A DNA stretch of 64,000 bases from SAR202 cluster bacterium (GCA_013204585.1 JABMNL010000031.1:17372-81371), one strand, 5' to 3'. Shown: positions 8,712 through 18,095, counted from the stretch's first letter. The notes: generated by a model not told the origin, from the letters alone. Translations and numbers: made by a program.

Positions 8712-10046
8712 ATGTTTGAAAATCTAACCGACAAGTTGACCGGTATTCTGAACAAGCTGTCCAACAAGGGCCGCTTGACCGAAGCGGACGTAGACGAGGC
8801 CTTGAGCCTAGTCCGGCGCTCGCTACTCGAAGCCGACGTCAATTTCCGGGTTGCCAGGGACTTTGTGGCCGCCGTTAAAGCGCGGTCAATTGGCTCGGAT
8901 GTTTTAGAAAGCCTTTCTCCCGGCCAGCAGGTCATCAAGATTGTTCACGAGGAGTTGACCTCCTTGCTGACCGGCGGCGACCATTCCATGACCCTCTCCA
9001 GTCAGCCGGTGACGACCATCATGTTGGTCGGATTGCAGGGCTCCGGTAAGACGACCACTGCCGCAAAGCTAGCGCTGGACCTGCGCCGCCAGGGACACAA
9101 GTCCCTGCTCATCGCCGCCGACCTACGCCGTCCCGCTGCCATCTTGCAACTAGAGACGCTGGGCAAGCAGTTGGATGTACCGGTCTATTCGGAAGACCCC
9201 AAGAAAACGACCGTGGTCAAGGTTGCCAAGAACGGCTTGGAGAAGGCCAAACAACTGGGCGTCAATTGGGCCATCATCGACACCGGCGGTCGCCTCCAGA
9301 TTGACGAAGAATTGATGGAGGAACTGGCCGACGTCAAGAAGGCGACCAACCCCCAGGAAGTGCTGTTGGTTGTTGACGCCATGACCGGTCAGGAAGCGGT
9401 CAGCGCCGCCGAGGGATTCCACGAGCGCGTTTCTCTAACCGGCCTAATCATGTCCAAAATGGACGGCGATGCCCGTGGCGGCGCCGCTCTGTCGATTACC
9501 AGGGTCACCGGAGTCCCGATTAAGTACATCGGCGTCGGTGAACGTCCCGACGGCCTGGAGGCTTTCCACCCGGACCGTTTGGCCTCCCGAATTCTGGCCA
9601 TGGGCGATATCCTGACCTTGATTGAAAAGGCCCAGGATGCGGTGGACGAGAAAACGGCGGCGGAGATGGAGAAGAAGTTCCGCCAGGCCACCTTCGATCT
9701 GGAAGATTTCTTGGGTCAAATTCAGAGCGTGAAAAAGATGGGCTCTTTATCATCGGTGATGGAGATGATTCCGGGGATGAGTCAGCTCAGTAAAAAGATG
9801 CCCATGGGCGACCTGGACGACGGCCGCATCGAGCGTATCGAGGCCATCATTCGCTCCATGACGCCCCAAGAAAGGCAGCGTCCCGAGATTCTCAACGGCA
9901 GCCGCCGACGCCGCATCGCCAACGGCAGCGGCACCACACCCCAGGACATTAACCAATTGCTAAACCAGTTCAAGCAAACGCAAAAACTGATGAAGCAAAT
10001 GTCCAAGTCGCGCAACCCCATGTCCCTAATGAAAATGTTCAAATAG
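8712..10046 (+). CDS. ffh: Signal recognition particle GTPase Ffh
   Basis: 444 residues with the NG and M domains of the SRP54 family. The N domain carries 'ALLEADVNFRV'-like 'SLLEADVNFRVARDF'; G1 is GLQGSGKTT at residues 107-115; G3 is DTGGR at 190-194 where the usual residue two positions on is Ala (DTAGR); G4 is SKMDGDARGG. The C-terminal M domain is methionine-rich with a basic 'SRRRRIANGSG' helix for binding 4.5S RNA. It targets nascent membrane proteins to the FtsY receptor. Lone transcription unit with its own promoter. No SRP RNA gene is seen nearby. Confidence 0.97.
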   Translation: MFENLTDKLTGILNKLSNKGRLTEADVDEALSLVRRSLLEADVNFRVARDFVAAVKARSIGSDVLESLSPGQQVIKIVHEELTSLLTGGDHSMTLSSQPVTTIMLVGLQGSGKTTTAAKLALDLRRQGHKSLLIAADLRRPAAILQLETLGKQLDVPVYSEDPKKTTVVKVAKNGLEKAKQLGVNWAIIDTGGRLQIDEELMEELADVKKATNPQEVLLVVDAMTGQEAVSAAEGFHERVSLTGLIMSKMDGDARGGAALSITRVTGVPIKYIGVGERPDGLEAFHPDRLASRILAMGDILTLIEKAQDAVDEKTAAEMEKKFRQATFDLEDFLGQIQSVKKMGSLSSVMEMIPGMSQLSKKMPMGDLDDGRIERIEAIIRSMTPQERQRPEILNGSRRRRIANGSGTTPQDINQLLNQFKQTQKLMKQMSKSRNPMSLMKMFK

Positions 10047-10145
10047 CGGGCGGCGGCGCAGCCGCGTTTTCATGAGCCAGCATTGCGGCGTGCCTTCCTG
10101 TCAGCGTGAATTGGCTAGAACATATTTGGGGCTAGTGCCAAGTCA

Positions 10146-12203
10146 CTAACGGGTCAACGTGAACGAGCCATCGATACTACCGCCGCCGTCACGTCGGAGG
10201 AATCTGCCGCTAAGTGTATCCCCGCCGAGAGTCGCCGTCCCTCCGTACATCCGTGTTCCCACATCAGTTGGGAAATTGAAAGTCACATCCCAGCTATCTC
10301 CAGATATTGTTCCGGAGACCGACCCCGAAGATGAAGAATAGCCCCTAAAATCGCAACCGGGAACCCAGCGGCTTTGTATGCCATTGGCAGATGCAGACCC
10401 GGAAAATGAGTTCCCACTCACGGTAATGGACATGCTCAGTGTTCCGCTGCTGTCATAGGTGCATCCTCCACCGCCCAGCGAAGAAGAATTGTGGCTACCC
10501 GACCAGGTTACTGCCAGCGGGGCAGTCGGGGTTGGCGTTGAAATTACCGGTGCCGGATTTACGTTCATTGCAAATTGCTGGCATACATTTGTTCCAACTT
10601 GATCAGTGGCGCAAACATCGAATCGCTGCAACCCGGTGGGCGTATATTCCGCTGGCGTTCCCCTTAATACTCCGTTGAAATTCAAGGTCAGGCCAAAGGG
10701 CAGGCCGATGCCGTGCGAGAACGTATAGTTCGGCGTTCCTCCAGTAGGATTGTTGGTCACTGGGTTGGCTGCCAACGGCCCACCGCAAAACAGGCCGGGT
10801 GCCGGTTCCGGGTCGCAAAATGAATAATCGTACGCCATGCCGATGGTGCCATCGGGCAAAGAACGCACTCCAAATACGAGTTCTGGCACCGGCGGTTCTC
10901 CCAGTGCGAGTCCGTAGAGCAACTCGTCTAGAATCTGCTGGTCTTGTGCAAAATCGTCGGCTAAGCTCACCGTCCTGAATTGGAATTGTTGTGTGCCTCG
11001 GAACACGAACGCATACTGCCAGGTCAACCCCCCGTCGGTTATCACCGCCTTATAGGCCTTGTTCCCGTCATCCAATACCACTTCACCCTCTGATGTCACC
11101 ACTTGGCTGGGGTCTCGATACAGCTCAATAACCCGTTTTCCGTATTCAGCAATAGTTGTACCATCGGTTACCCAGTGGTCCAGATTGAGTTCTTCAACAC
11201 TTAGGTAAGGGAATCCTCCCCCAGCAGATTGAATCTCCACGACACCGTCGGGGTTGCTCGCTGGTGTAACTGTCCAGTCTGCGGGGTAGCTTATGGAAAA
11301 ACCAAGCTCAGGGCTCTCGTAACTGACCCTTGGCACCGGTGTCGGCAAAGGCGTTGGCTCAGGCGTTGGATCGGGAATCAAAGTCGGTGCTTCACCAGCG
11401 GCTATGGGCTCTGCCACTGGCGGTACCGTGACCTCAACAGTCTCATTAAATCTACTCAAGCGGAACAGTAAACTCTGAAAAACCTCACCGGTCAGTTGTT
11501 CGATTAATCCCTGGTAGTCTGTGGCGGGAACCAGCCCCTCCACCTGCATTTGACGCACGAATAGGTCAATGACGCCCACCCACAACACTACCCGCTCTTT
11601 CTCTGGGTCGTCCAGCACGGTGCCAGTGAGGCGGTAAGCTGGCAGGCCGTCCAAATAGACTAATTCTGCTTCCGACGCGACCATGCCTTCCGGGACTAAC
11701 TGCTTGAACGAAGAGTCCTCCGAGTCGCTTGCATCCTGGTCAATCGCCCACTCCGCTGTGATGGGGTCTTGAATGTAGCTAACGCTCTCCACTTCTCGGG
11801 CATTGAATGTCAGCGTGCCGGTAAATTCTGCGACATCAATATCCATAATTAGGGAAATCTGGTTATCGCCTTTGACATTCCCAGCGCCGATGACCTGCAC
11901 CGACAACAGATTTGCGTCGTCATCTCCGGTGGCTTTAAGAACCATTTCGCCGTCCAGATGAAAGCTTTCCAACGACGCCATGGCGGCATTGATATCTTCC
12001 AGGAGTTGGGCCGGTGAATCGGTCGGGTTGGAGGGTTGCGTGGGCAGAGGAGTCAGGGTCGGGTCCGGGGTAGCAGTAGAGGTAGCGGGTATCGAAGTAC
12101 CGGCCTCGCAAGCCGCCAGAATTAGGGCAAGAAATAATGCAAGAACGACTACCGTGGTCGAGCTATTGGTGCGAGTGGAGTACCTTCCTTCTAGCAGTTT
12201 CAC
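10146..12203 (-). CDS. Large modular lipoprotein (LppX/LolA-like domain, PsbP-like region, Ig-like domain)
   Basis: 685 residues from a GTG at 12203 preceded by GGAGG eight bases upstream. A basic N-terminus and hydrophobic stretch end in a lipobox LILAAC, with the lipidated Cys at residue 32. A Thr/Pro-rich linker leads to an LppX/LprG-like beta domain (about 65-265), a second Pro-Thr linker, a PsbP/DUF1795-like region beginning 'SPELGFSISYPADWTV' (about 295-430), a putative Ig-like segment (about 440-555) with 'GLPFGLTLNFNGVLRGTP', and a Gly/Ser-rich C-terminal beta domain. It is anchored outside the cell and probably binds a lipophilic ligand or another surface component. No neighbouring transporter helps narrow this. 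Confidence 0.85.
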   Translation of the reverse strand: MKLLEGRYSTRTNSSTTVVVLALFLALILAACEAGTSIPATSTATPDPTLTPLPTQPSNPTDSPAQLLEDINAAMASLESFHLDGEMVLKATGDDDANLLSVQVIGAGNVKGDNQISLIMDIDVAEFTGTLTFNAREVESVSYIQDPITAEWAIDQDASDSEDSSFKQLVPEGMVASEAELVYLDGLPAYRLTGTVLDDPEKERVVLWVGVIDLFVRQMQVEGLVPATDYQGLIEQLTGEVFQSLLFRLSRFNETVEVTVPPVAEPIAAGEAPTLIPDPTPEPTPLPTPVPRVSYESPELGFSISYPADWTVTPASNPDGVVEIQSAGGGFPYLSVEELNLDHWVTDGTTIAEYGKRVIELYRDPSQVVTSEGEVVLDDGNKAYKAVITDGGLTWQYAFVFRGTQQFQFRTVSLADDFAQDQQILDELLYGLALGEPPVPELVFGVRSLPDGTIGMAYDYSFCDPEPAPGLFCGGPLAANPVTNNPTGGTPNYTFSHGIGLPFGLTLNFNGVLRGTPAEYTPTGLQRFDVCATDQVGTNVCQQFAMNVNPAPVISTPTPTAPLAVTWSGSHNSSSLGGGGCTYDSSGTLSMSITVSGNSFSGSASANGIQSRWVPGCDFRGYSSSSGSVSGTISGDSWDVTFNFPTDVGTRMYGGTATLGGDTLSGRFLRRDGGGSIDGSFTLTR

Positions 12204-12329
12204 GGGTCAATCCTCCTACAAAGGACGACTTGACGCTTACGCCGGAAATCGTTCCCAGGATAAAATCCCGAACTGTATCCACTCTCGCCGAATCAGGACC
12301 CGCGCTCAAGTGCCAAACGGCACCAAAAG

Positions 12330-13781
12330 TCAGGTGAGAATCCTCCGATTTCCCTCATCAACGTAGGATTTATCCCCAACTCGAGAAATCTTTATCTGCT
12401 GCCGGTAGACCTCTCCACCCAAACTGTGCTCAGCATTGTGTAACTCGCTAGACCATTCCAAGTCTTTGGCGTCGGGGCCAGCAGATAGCGCCTCTTCAAG
12501 CACCCGCCCATGCATTCCCTGGTGGCCGGAAATGCCCAGTATTCTCAGAAAGGTGGGCGCTAAATCCATGTTGCCGGACGGTGTGTCTAACTTGAGACTT
12601 AATTTGAAACTGGGGCCGTGGGCAAACATGATTCCATTGATTTCGTGACGACTCATTGAGCCATGCTGCCCGGTGCCGGGTTCGCCTCCGGTGGAGTAGA
12701 CAGTGCCGCCGTATCCGGCGCTATTGGGCGATGAATCCCAAAGAAAGGAGACGGTTAGCTCAGGTGCGCGCAGCCCTTGGTTCCCTACCAAAGAGGCTGG
12801 CAGCGTACCGGGGATACCGGCGACGGCATCGGACGCCGTTATGGTGCCGCACCACGGTTGCCTCATCAGCCAGTCAGCCAACCTAGTGGCCGTGCCGACA
12901 TCGCCGGGCGAAGTATAAAAAAGGACCGCACCGCCATTTTGTGCAACCACCACTCCCCCGGCCTCGCCACCCGGTGGGAATCCAGCATCCCGCAGCAACG
13001 ATTCAATGGCCAAGGTTTCAGATATCGTCGAGTAGCCATGGTCAGACACCACAACGATGTCAGTATCTTCGGCCCGTCCGTTTTCTCGCAGCCATTGCAG
13101 CAGGTCCCCGAATTGTCCGTCGGCCTCTTTTACCGCAATGTCCGAAAGACTGGACCCGACCCCGGAGTCGTGTTGCGATTTGTCCGGCTCGGACGACCAA
13201 ATCAGAGTCACGGCTGGCAGCCGCTCGGGTAATACGTACTCGGTCAAGATTCGCATAGCATGGGCTAATCTGGGGGTATTCGGCAGCAATGCTTCCGGCC
13301 ATTGCCCAAACCGATCAATCAACAATTCGTGCAAGTCTCTAGGAAGCGCAAAAGTTGGGTGAATCGTCGCCCCGCCGGTGTCGTCGGCGGTCGGGTTGTG
13401 AAGGTAGGCGTTACCGCTGGTTCCGACTCCAAGGGCCACATACTCACGCCCATGTTCCGAGAGGATTTCGGCCAATGTTGGCCCAAGTAGGACTGACACC
13501 CCGGCCTTCGCGACCTGCTCTAACTCGGGTTCCAAAGCTGGAATTGCCCGGTCCGAATCGAAGTCACGAATCATAAGCCTGTTACCCGCCAGACCATGCC
13601 CTCCCGGATTTAGGCCAGTAACCATGCTGGAGACGTTCACCCGCGTCACCGTTGGGAAAACCGAATGGTGGTTGGCGAACGTCACCCCGCTATCGGCAAA
13701 AGCCGAGAGGTTGGGCATCAGCCGAGGATTAACTTGCGCTGGCTGCAACCCATCAAAAACAAAAACTATTATTGAGGACAT
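12330..13781 (-). CDS. Alkaline-phosphatase-superfamily hydrolase (type I phosphodiesterase / nucleotide pyrophosphatase family)
   Basis: 483 residues. Metal and catalytic positions of the superfamily can be read in order: 'VFDGLQ' (Asp), 'FPTVTRVNVSSMVTG' (Thr nucleophile), 'SEPDKSQHDSG' (Asp and His), 'VVSDHGYS' (Asp-His) and 'GQHGSM' (His). These are the two-zinc ligands and the nucleophile of nucleotide pyrophosphatase/phosphodiesterases. No signal peptide is evident, so it is probably cytoplasmic. It may release phosphate or sulfate from phosphodiester or related substrates. It lies between the lipoprotein and a flavin monooxygenase, all on the minus strand. Confidence 0.9.
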   Translation of the reverse strand: MSSIIVFVFDGLQPAQVNPRLMPNLSAFADSGVTFANHHSVFPTVTRVNVSSMVTGLNPGGHGLAGNRLMIRDFDSDRAIPALEPELEQVAKAGVSVLLGPTLAEILSEHGREYVALGVGTSGNAYLHNPTADDTGGATIHPTFALPRDLHELLIDRFGQWPEALLPNTPRLAHAMRILTEYVLPERLPAVTLIWSSEPDKSQHDSGVGSSLSDIAVKEADGQFGDLLQWLRENGRAEDTDIVVVSDHGYSTISETLAIESLLRDAGFPPGGEAGGVVVAQNGGAVLFYTSPGDVGTATRLADWLMRQPWCGTITASDAVAGIPGTLPASLVGNQGLRAPELTVSFLWDSSPNSAGYGGTVYSTGGEPGTGQHGSMSRHEINGIMFAHGPSFKLSLKLDTPSGNMDLAPTFLRILGISGHQGMHGRVLEEALSAGPDAKDLEWSSELHNAEHSLGGEVYRQQIKISRVGDKSYVDEGNRRILT

Positions 13782-13844
13782 AATTCCCCTAGCCAGTCGA
13801 TTTGAATACCGGTTGAATACCGGGGCGAGTTTCGCTAAACAACC

Positions 13845-14837
13845 CTAGGGAGCCAAAGCCCTAATTGTCCGCGCGTAGGATTCCTTGAGGTCTCCCACGG
13901 GCACGGGCGCGATTACTGGCTTCGACAACCCCATTACGCGTAGTTGGTCCAACCGTTCCCGACAGTCCGCAGCGGAGCCAACCACTCCCACTTCTTGTTG
14001 CATACTTTCGCTGATGGCTGCGGCGCTGGCTGGGTCGTCGCGGTGATCCCTGGCCGAAACAACTCCGGCCATCTCCCGGTCAAAGCCGGTGTCCTGAAAA
14101 AAGGCGCGGTAATGAGAACTGCTCGCGTACCGGGCGATCTGTAGCTGAAGGCTGGCCCGCCCAGCCGCTAGGTCGTCGGTGACAGCAACCCGCAGGTAGC
14201 CCGAAATCTCAACTTCAGACTGGTCGCGTCCGACCTTGGCTGCACCGTCACGGACCAGCTGGATTGCCTGCTCCAGGTAGCTGGAAGCCGTCCAACTCAG
14301 CAGGACGCCATCGGCAATCTCCCCAGCCAGTTGCAACATTCGCGGGCCAAGCGCGGCGATGTAGATTGGAACCTTGCCCTGAGGAGCAGCAGCGCCAAGC
14401 GATGCGCCGCTGACAGCGATGGCCTTCCCCTGGTAGGTGACTTCCTCGCCATTTAGCAGTCGGCGAACAATCTGAATCATATCTCGCAGGTGTTCTAGAG
14501 GCTGACTGTAGGCCACCCCATGTCCGTCTTCCACTGCTGGCCGGTTGCCCACGCCCAGCCCCAGGATGAACCGTCCATCTGAAACAGCCGATAATCCTGC
14601 TGCCGACATGGCAGTGATTAAGGGCGTTCGGGAAAACATGGGCAATATGCCAGTGCCAAGGCCGATTCGGCTGGTTGCCGTGGCGATGGCGGTTAGCTGG
14701 GTCAGGGAGTCCCGGCCATTACCCTCGGTCATCCAGACTTCGCCGTAGCCCAACTCTTCGGCTAGCGACGCCAAAGACTGGATGTCAGCCGGGCTCATCT
14801 GAGGTTCGTTCCCCAGTCGAAGGCCAAGAAATGTCAT
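13845..14837 (-). CDS. LLM-class flavin-dependent oxidoreductase (F420-type candidate)
   Basis: 330 residues. The barrel begins MTFLGLRLGNEPQMS and has 'GEVWMTEGNGRDSLTQLTAIATATSRIGLGTGILPMFSRTP', a pattern of the methylene-H4MPT reductase-like / F420-dependent branch of the luciferase family, then 'GRFILGLGVGNRPAV'. Second of the four paralogues in the window. The substrate is unknown. The preceding gene on the minus strand (AlkA-like) is separated by a short palindromic element. Confidence 0.92.
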   Translation of the reverse strand: MTFLGLRLGNEPQMSPADIQSLASLAEELGYGEVWMTEGNGRDSLTQLTAIATATSRIGLGTGILPMFSRTPLITAMSAAGLSAVSDGRFILGLGVGNRPAVEDGHGVAYSQPLEHLRDMIQIVRRLLNGEEVTYQGKAIAVSGASLGAAAPQGKVPIYIAALGPRMLQLAGEIADGVLLSWTASSYLEQAIQLVRDGAAKVGRDQSEVEISGYLRVAVTDDLAAGRASLQLQIARYASSSHYRAFFQDTGFDREMAGVVSARDHRDDPASAAAISESMQQEVGVVGSAADCRERLDQLRVMGLSKPVIAPVPVGDLKESYARTIRALAP

Positions 14838-14872
14838 CTACAACTCCAAGACGGTTTGCGCAGAGTAGGTGG

Positions 14873-14942
14873 TTCGACAGGCTCACCATGAACGGATACG
14901 GAATGCAGGTTGTAAAACTCCGCTCATCCTGAGCCTGTCGAA
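14873..14942. repeat. REP-like inverted repeat
   Basis: A 13-base arm TTCGACAGGCTCA at 14873-14885 is exactly inverted as TGAGCCTGTCGAA at 14930-14942, separated by 44 bases. This is a recognisable dispersed palindromic type found between genes in many bacteria. It lies between convergent/adjacent minus-strand genes and has no coding potential. Confidence 0.8.
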
Positions 14943-14965
14943 GGATTTTCCGGCTACAAACCCGT

Positions 14966-15883
14966 TTACCCTGCGCCAGTCCTTAGTGCGCTGAACAAGT
15001 AGACGGTAGCAAATGTGCGATAGGGTGACCAGCGCTGGGCGATGTCTTCCACCTGGACGTCGGTTACATCTTCGCCGTCAGTGAACAACCGGGAAACCAC
15101 TCTCCGCAGGGCCAAGTCACCCAGAGGCAATGCGTCTGGACGGCCAACCGCGCGAATTAATACCCACTGGGCGGTCCACAGTCCCACGCCGCGCAGTGCA
15201 ACAAGTTTTTCCACGATCTGTTGGTCGGTCAGACTATCCAAGCCTTCAAGCCCCACGCCATTGTCCAGGGCAGACCCGGCCAAGCCGTGGACGTACTCGG
15301 ACTTGCGCTGGGTCAGCTTCATGGTGTGCAGCTCGGCAGGGGATGACGCCCAAATAGACGCGGGCCTGGGGAAGGCGTAGTAGGTCACGCCGTCGAACTC
15401 CGCGCTGGGGCCGAAGGTTTCGATGAGCAGCGTCCGAATTATGCGGGCCACACTGGTCGATATCTGCTGGCCCAACACCGCCAATATCAACGCCTCGAAC
15501 ACCGTGGCTGTGTGGGGCAGGTGGAGACCGTAGAACTCGTCAATCAAGCCAGACATGGCCTTGTCCGCCCGGCCCAGTTCGTAGAAAGGAGCCAAATCTT
15601 GGTCAACGCCCAAGAGCCAAGACACCCTAGCCTTGACCTGCTCAACATCCTCGGGGCTCAATTCTTGGCCCTGCAATTCCAAGGATAGTTCGGGGGAGTC
15701 GATGGTACCGATGGACCGTACCGATGCTAAAACCAGTTTGCTGCCAAGGTCGAGCAGCCGCCGGTAAACGCCATCCTCCATGGTGTCGGTGCCGTAGCGA
15801 CTTTGGAAGTAGGTGTGGTAACTGGCTGTAAGCTCGAAGTTGAAGGGCGGCACAGGCCGAATGGTCGCGGTCAATCGGTCCAT
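14966..15883 (-). CDS. HhH-GPD DNA glycosylase (AlkA-like 3-methyladenine glycosylase)
   Basis: 305 residues from ATG 15883; a TTG six bases upstream is the other possible start. The helix-hairpin-helix is 'LVALRGVGLWTAQWVLIRAV', followed by Pro/Gly and the catalytic Asp in 'LPLGDLALRR', the AlkA/OGG1 arrangement. The N-terminal half has the 'PPFNFELTASYHTYF' start typical of bacterial AlkA-like domains. It removes alkylated bases from DNA. It is the last gene of a minus-strand run with thpR and the Mug-type glycosylase, so two base-excision repair enzymes share a transcript. Confidence 0.93.
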   Translation of the reverse strand: MDRLTATIRPVPPFNFELTASYHTYFQSRYGTDTMEDGVYRRLLDLGSKLVLASVRSIGTIDSPELSLELQGQELSPEDVEQVKARVSWLLGVDQDLAPFYELGRADKAMSGLIDEFYGLHLPHTATVFEALILAVLGQQISTSVARIIRTLLIETFGPSAEFDGVTYYAFPRPASIWASSPAELHTMKLTQRKSEYVHGLAGSALDNGVGLEGLDSLTDQQIVEKLVALRGVGLWTAQWVLIRAVGRPDALPLGDLALRRVVSRLFTDGEDVTDVQVEDIAQRWSPYRTFATVYLFSALRTGAG

Positions 15884-15889
15884 GGCCAA

Positions 15890-16489
15890 TCACCCGCCGC
15901 CAATGGACGCAGAGCCTACTAGATAGTGCCGCGACCCGGCGGGGTCAAGCTCGGTGCGCATCAAGTTAACGGTGTCGGCAGTCCAGGATGGGGTACTAGG
16001 CAGCTTTCCTTCGGTAATGACCTGCCCAATGTTACTCGACTGCACTTCCGACACTTCCCGCCTCACCCGGCCTAAAGTTAGATGGGGCGAGAATGCGCGC
16101 ATTTCTTTCGGCAATCCCAGGTTCCCCACCGCTTCATCAACGGCCAGTTGCAACGCAGCCAATGTCTCTAGGTCGCCTTGAACCCCCGCCCACAAAACCC
16201 GGGGACGCCGAGGGTTTGGAAACACGCCCAACCCGGCAATAGTAAGCCCAAAGGGGGAGAACTCGGCGGTCACTTCCAGCAGTGCCTCCAATACCCGATT
16301 CACCAGTTCGGCAGGGATGTCGCCCATGAACTTGAGCGTCAAGTGCATGCCTTCAGGGCGCACCCAGCGCACGCATTTCCCAAATTCGGAGTCCAACACT
16401 TTCACTGTCTCTTCCAACACCGCTATTCCTTCTTGGGGCAGCGGAATTGCGATGAATGACCGAACCTTATTGTCGTCGGACGTCGTCAT
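15890..16489 (-). CDS. thpR: RNA 2',3'-cyclic phosphodiesterase (ThpR / 2H phosphoesterase)
   Basis: 199 residues from ATG 16489, which overlaps the upstream stop as ATGA. The two H-x-T-x motifs of the 2H superfamily are present: HLTLKF in the first half and HLTLGR in the second. 'VRSFIAIPLP' starts the fold and 'CVRWVRPEGMHLTLKFMG' is the usual LigT/ThpR phrase. It opens 2',3'-cyclic phosphates on RNA ends or ligates tRNA halves in vitro. Its position between two DNA glycosylases hints at a nucleic-acid repair unit. Confidence 0.94.
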   Translation of the reverse strand: MTTSDDNKVRSFIAIPLPQEGIAVLEETVKVLDSEFGKCVRWVRPEGMHLTLKFMGDIPAELVNRVLEALLEVTAEFSPFGLTIAGLGVFPNPRRPRVLWAGVQGDLETLAALQLAVDEAVGNLGLPKEMRAFSPHLTLGRVRREVSEVQSSNIGQVITEGKLPSTPSWTADTVNLMRTELDPAGSRHYLVGSASIGGG

Positions 16490-17037
16490 TGCTTGGCCGC
16501 CTCCCTCAACCGCCCATACCACTCGGCCAGGTCGTTCAACGAGTACTTGGCGTTGGCCGGACTGGGGTTGGGGACGACGAATATCTTAGACGTGCCAATA
16601 ACCCGTTCTTGCATACCTAATCGAGGACTCTCTCTCACGCCCTCGCCGTGCTGAAGATAGGCTTTGTAGGCCATCAGTCCGTGGAAGCAGACCAACTTGG
16701 GAGCGAACCGAATAATCTTTTCTTTGAGCACCGGTGCCCACTGGCGAAAGTCGGCGGCTCGCAGTCCCGAACCCATTGGCGTTGGCCGCTTGGCAACGTC
16801 GGTGAACCCAATGCCGTCGCTCAGCAGGGAGGCATCTTCTTGGGCGGTGACTTCCCGCGAGACCAGGCCCGACAGGTTGAAGGCTGGCCAGAACCGGTTA
16901 CGTGGATTGGCAAAATAATGGCCGACTTCGGCGGAGTATTGGGAAGGGTTCAGCCCGACAAACAGCAAGTCCAGCCCGTCCCGCAGGTAATCGGGGAGGG
17001 TTACAAACTCATCTGATGACAAGTTGGCGACGCTCAC
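16486..17037 (-). CDS. mug: G/U mismatch-specific DNA glycosylase (Mug/TDG family)
   Basis: 183 residues from GTG 17037, overlapping the upstream gene's stop as GTGA. The active-site motif 'LLFVGLNPSQYSAEVGHYFANPRNRFW' is that of Mug/TDG, including the GLNPS catalytic Asn and the following PRNRFW. The C-terminal 'VVPNPSPANAKY' loop is the mismatch-recognition region. It removes uracil or thymine opposite guanine. Four-base overlaps on both sides imply translational coupling with the amidohydrolase and thpR. Confidence 0.95.
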   Translation of the reverse strand: MSVANLSSDEFVTLPDYLRDGLDLLFVGLNPSQYSAEVGHYFANPRNRFWPAFNLSGLVSREVTAQEDASLLSDGIGFTDVAKRPTPMGSGLRAADFRQWAPVLKEKIIRFAPKLVCFHGLMAYKAYLQHGEGVRESPRLGMQERVIGTSKIFVVPNPSPANAKYSLNDLAEWYGRLREAAKQ

Positions 17038-17927
17038 AGATTCAAGAGTCGGGCGGCGTTTCCGGACAACAGTGCGGCTTCCACGTCGGGGGCAAGGCCA
17101 GCGCCGCGCACCTGCTGCAACGGCCGGGAGGCTTCCATCAATGGGTAGTCGCTGGCAAAGAGCACCTTACCCGCCCCGGCCAGTTCAGCCACAGCGGAAA
17201 AGACCTCGGGTCGGTAGAGGAAGGGAGACGCCGCCGAGTCGAAGTACACGTTTTTCAGCACGTCCGGGACTTCGGGCATCAGGGAGTAGAAAGGCAGGCC
17301 GCCGCCCCAATGGGCGCAGATGATTACATTGTCGGGGAAGTTTTGGATGAACCGGTAGAGCTTGTCGGGGGTGGCGCTCCCTTTACCGGGGTATTGGTGC
17401 CCGACTGGCTCCGACGCGTGAACCAGCACCGGCAGGCCGTTAACGCGGGCTAGGTCCATGACCGGCGCCATGGTTCCGGCGTCCGTAATGTCGAACCCCT
17501 GGGTGTCGGCATGAAGCTCGCCAATGCCCACCAGTCCCGCCGCCAAGCACCGTTTGGCTTCTGCCACTGCCGGTTCCCCCCAGGCGGGGTTCACCGAGCA
17601 GAACCCAGTCAGCCGGTCTGGGTGCTCACCCACCGCCTGGATGATGTAGTCGTTGGCTTCGACGGCTGTCTCGTAGTCCGTCCAGCCCATGCCCATGACC
17701 ACCGCCCAGTCCACACCGTCGCGGTCCATGGCTTCTAGCAGGTCTTCGGCAGACGCAATGCGGGCATCCGGGCTAGCCAGCAGTTCGGAAAAGGTGGCAT
17801 CACGCTGGGCAATCTCAGCCCGGCGGTCGCGAAAAGAGGGAGGGAGTATGTGACAGTGAGCGTCTATTACCAAGGCGTAATCTGTACAATCAAAGGCCGA
17901 ATGAACATTAGGGAACGAGTATAGCAT
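17034..17927 (-). CDS. Amidohydrolase-2 family protein
   Basis: 297 residues from ATG 17927. The open frame continues upstream through a low-complexity hexamer repeat (RVRVRVGFGVG-type residues) that is unlikely to be protein. The core starts at 'LVIDAHCHILP', the metal-binding H-x-H, followed by 'GFCSVNPAWGEPAVAEAKRCLAAGLVGIGELH', 'VLVHASEPVGHQYPGKG', 'VIICAHWGGGLPFY' and 'VLFASDYPLM' with the final Asp. This is the ACMSD-like / TIM-barrel hydrolase pattern with all metal ligands. It heads the repair-gene run, although its own substrate is unknown. Confidence 0.9.
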   Translation of the reverse strand: MLYSFPNVHSAFDCTDYALVIDAHCHILPPSFRDRRAEIAQRDATFSELLASPDARIASAEDLLEAMDRDGVDWAVVMGMGWTDYETAVEANDYIIQAVGEHPDRLTGFCSVNPAWGEPAVAEAKRCLAAGLVGIGELHADTQGFDITDAGTMAPVMDLARVNGLPVLVHASEPVGHQYPGKGSATPDKLYRFIQNFPDNVIICAHWGGGLPFYSLMPEVPDVLKNVYFDSAASPFLYRPEVFSAVAELAGAGKVLFASDYPLMEASRPLQQVRGAGLAPDVEAALLSGNAARLLNL

Positions 17928-17971
17928 CGGGTGGTTGGGAGCTGATTCAACGAACCAGGGAAACGCCCCAT

Positions 17972-18016
17972 CTCCGACTCCGAACCCGACTCTGACTCTG
18001 ACTCTGACTCCGTCGA
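17972..18016. repeat. Imperfect hexamer repeat (GACTCT-type)
   Basis: Several copies of GACTCT/GACTCC in tandem between the divergent amidohydrolase and selenoprotein genes. In-frame translation into the amidohydrolase would give an RV-repeat, so the repeat is a likely reason for start over-extension. Confidence 0.7.
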
Positions 18017-18095
18017 ACCTAACCTTCCCCCGGACGGGGGAAAGGATACCAAAGAATCTACCGCATGAAAATGACACTCTTATTATGATTAGAAT

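Noticed and set aside
10159..12137. Several plus-strand frames opposite the large lipoprotein
   Set aside because: They are shadows of a high-quality coding sequence and lack motifs.
17928..18077. N-terminal extension of the amidohydrolase through RV repeats
   Set aside because: Translates a DNA hexamer repeat; not protein-like.
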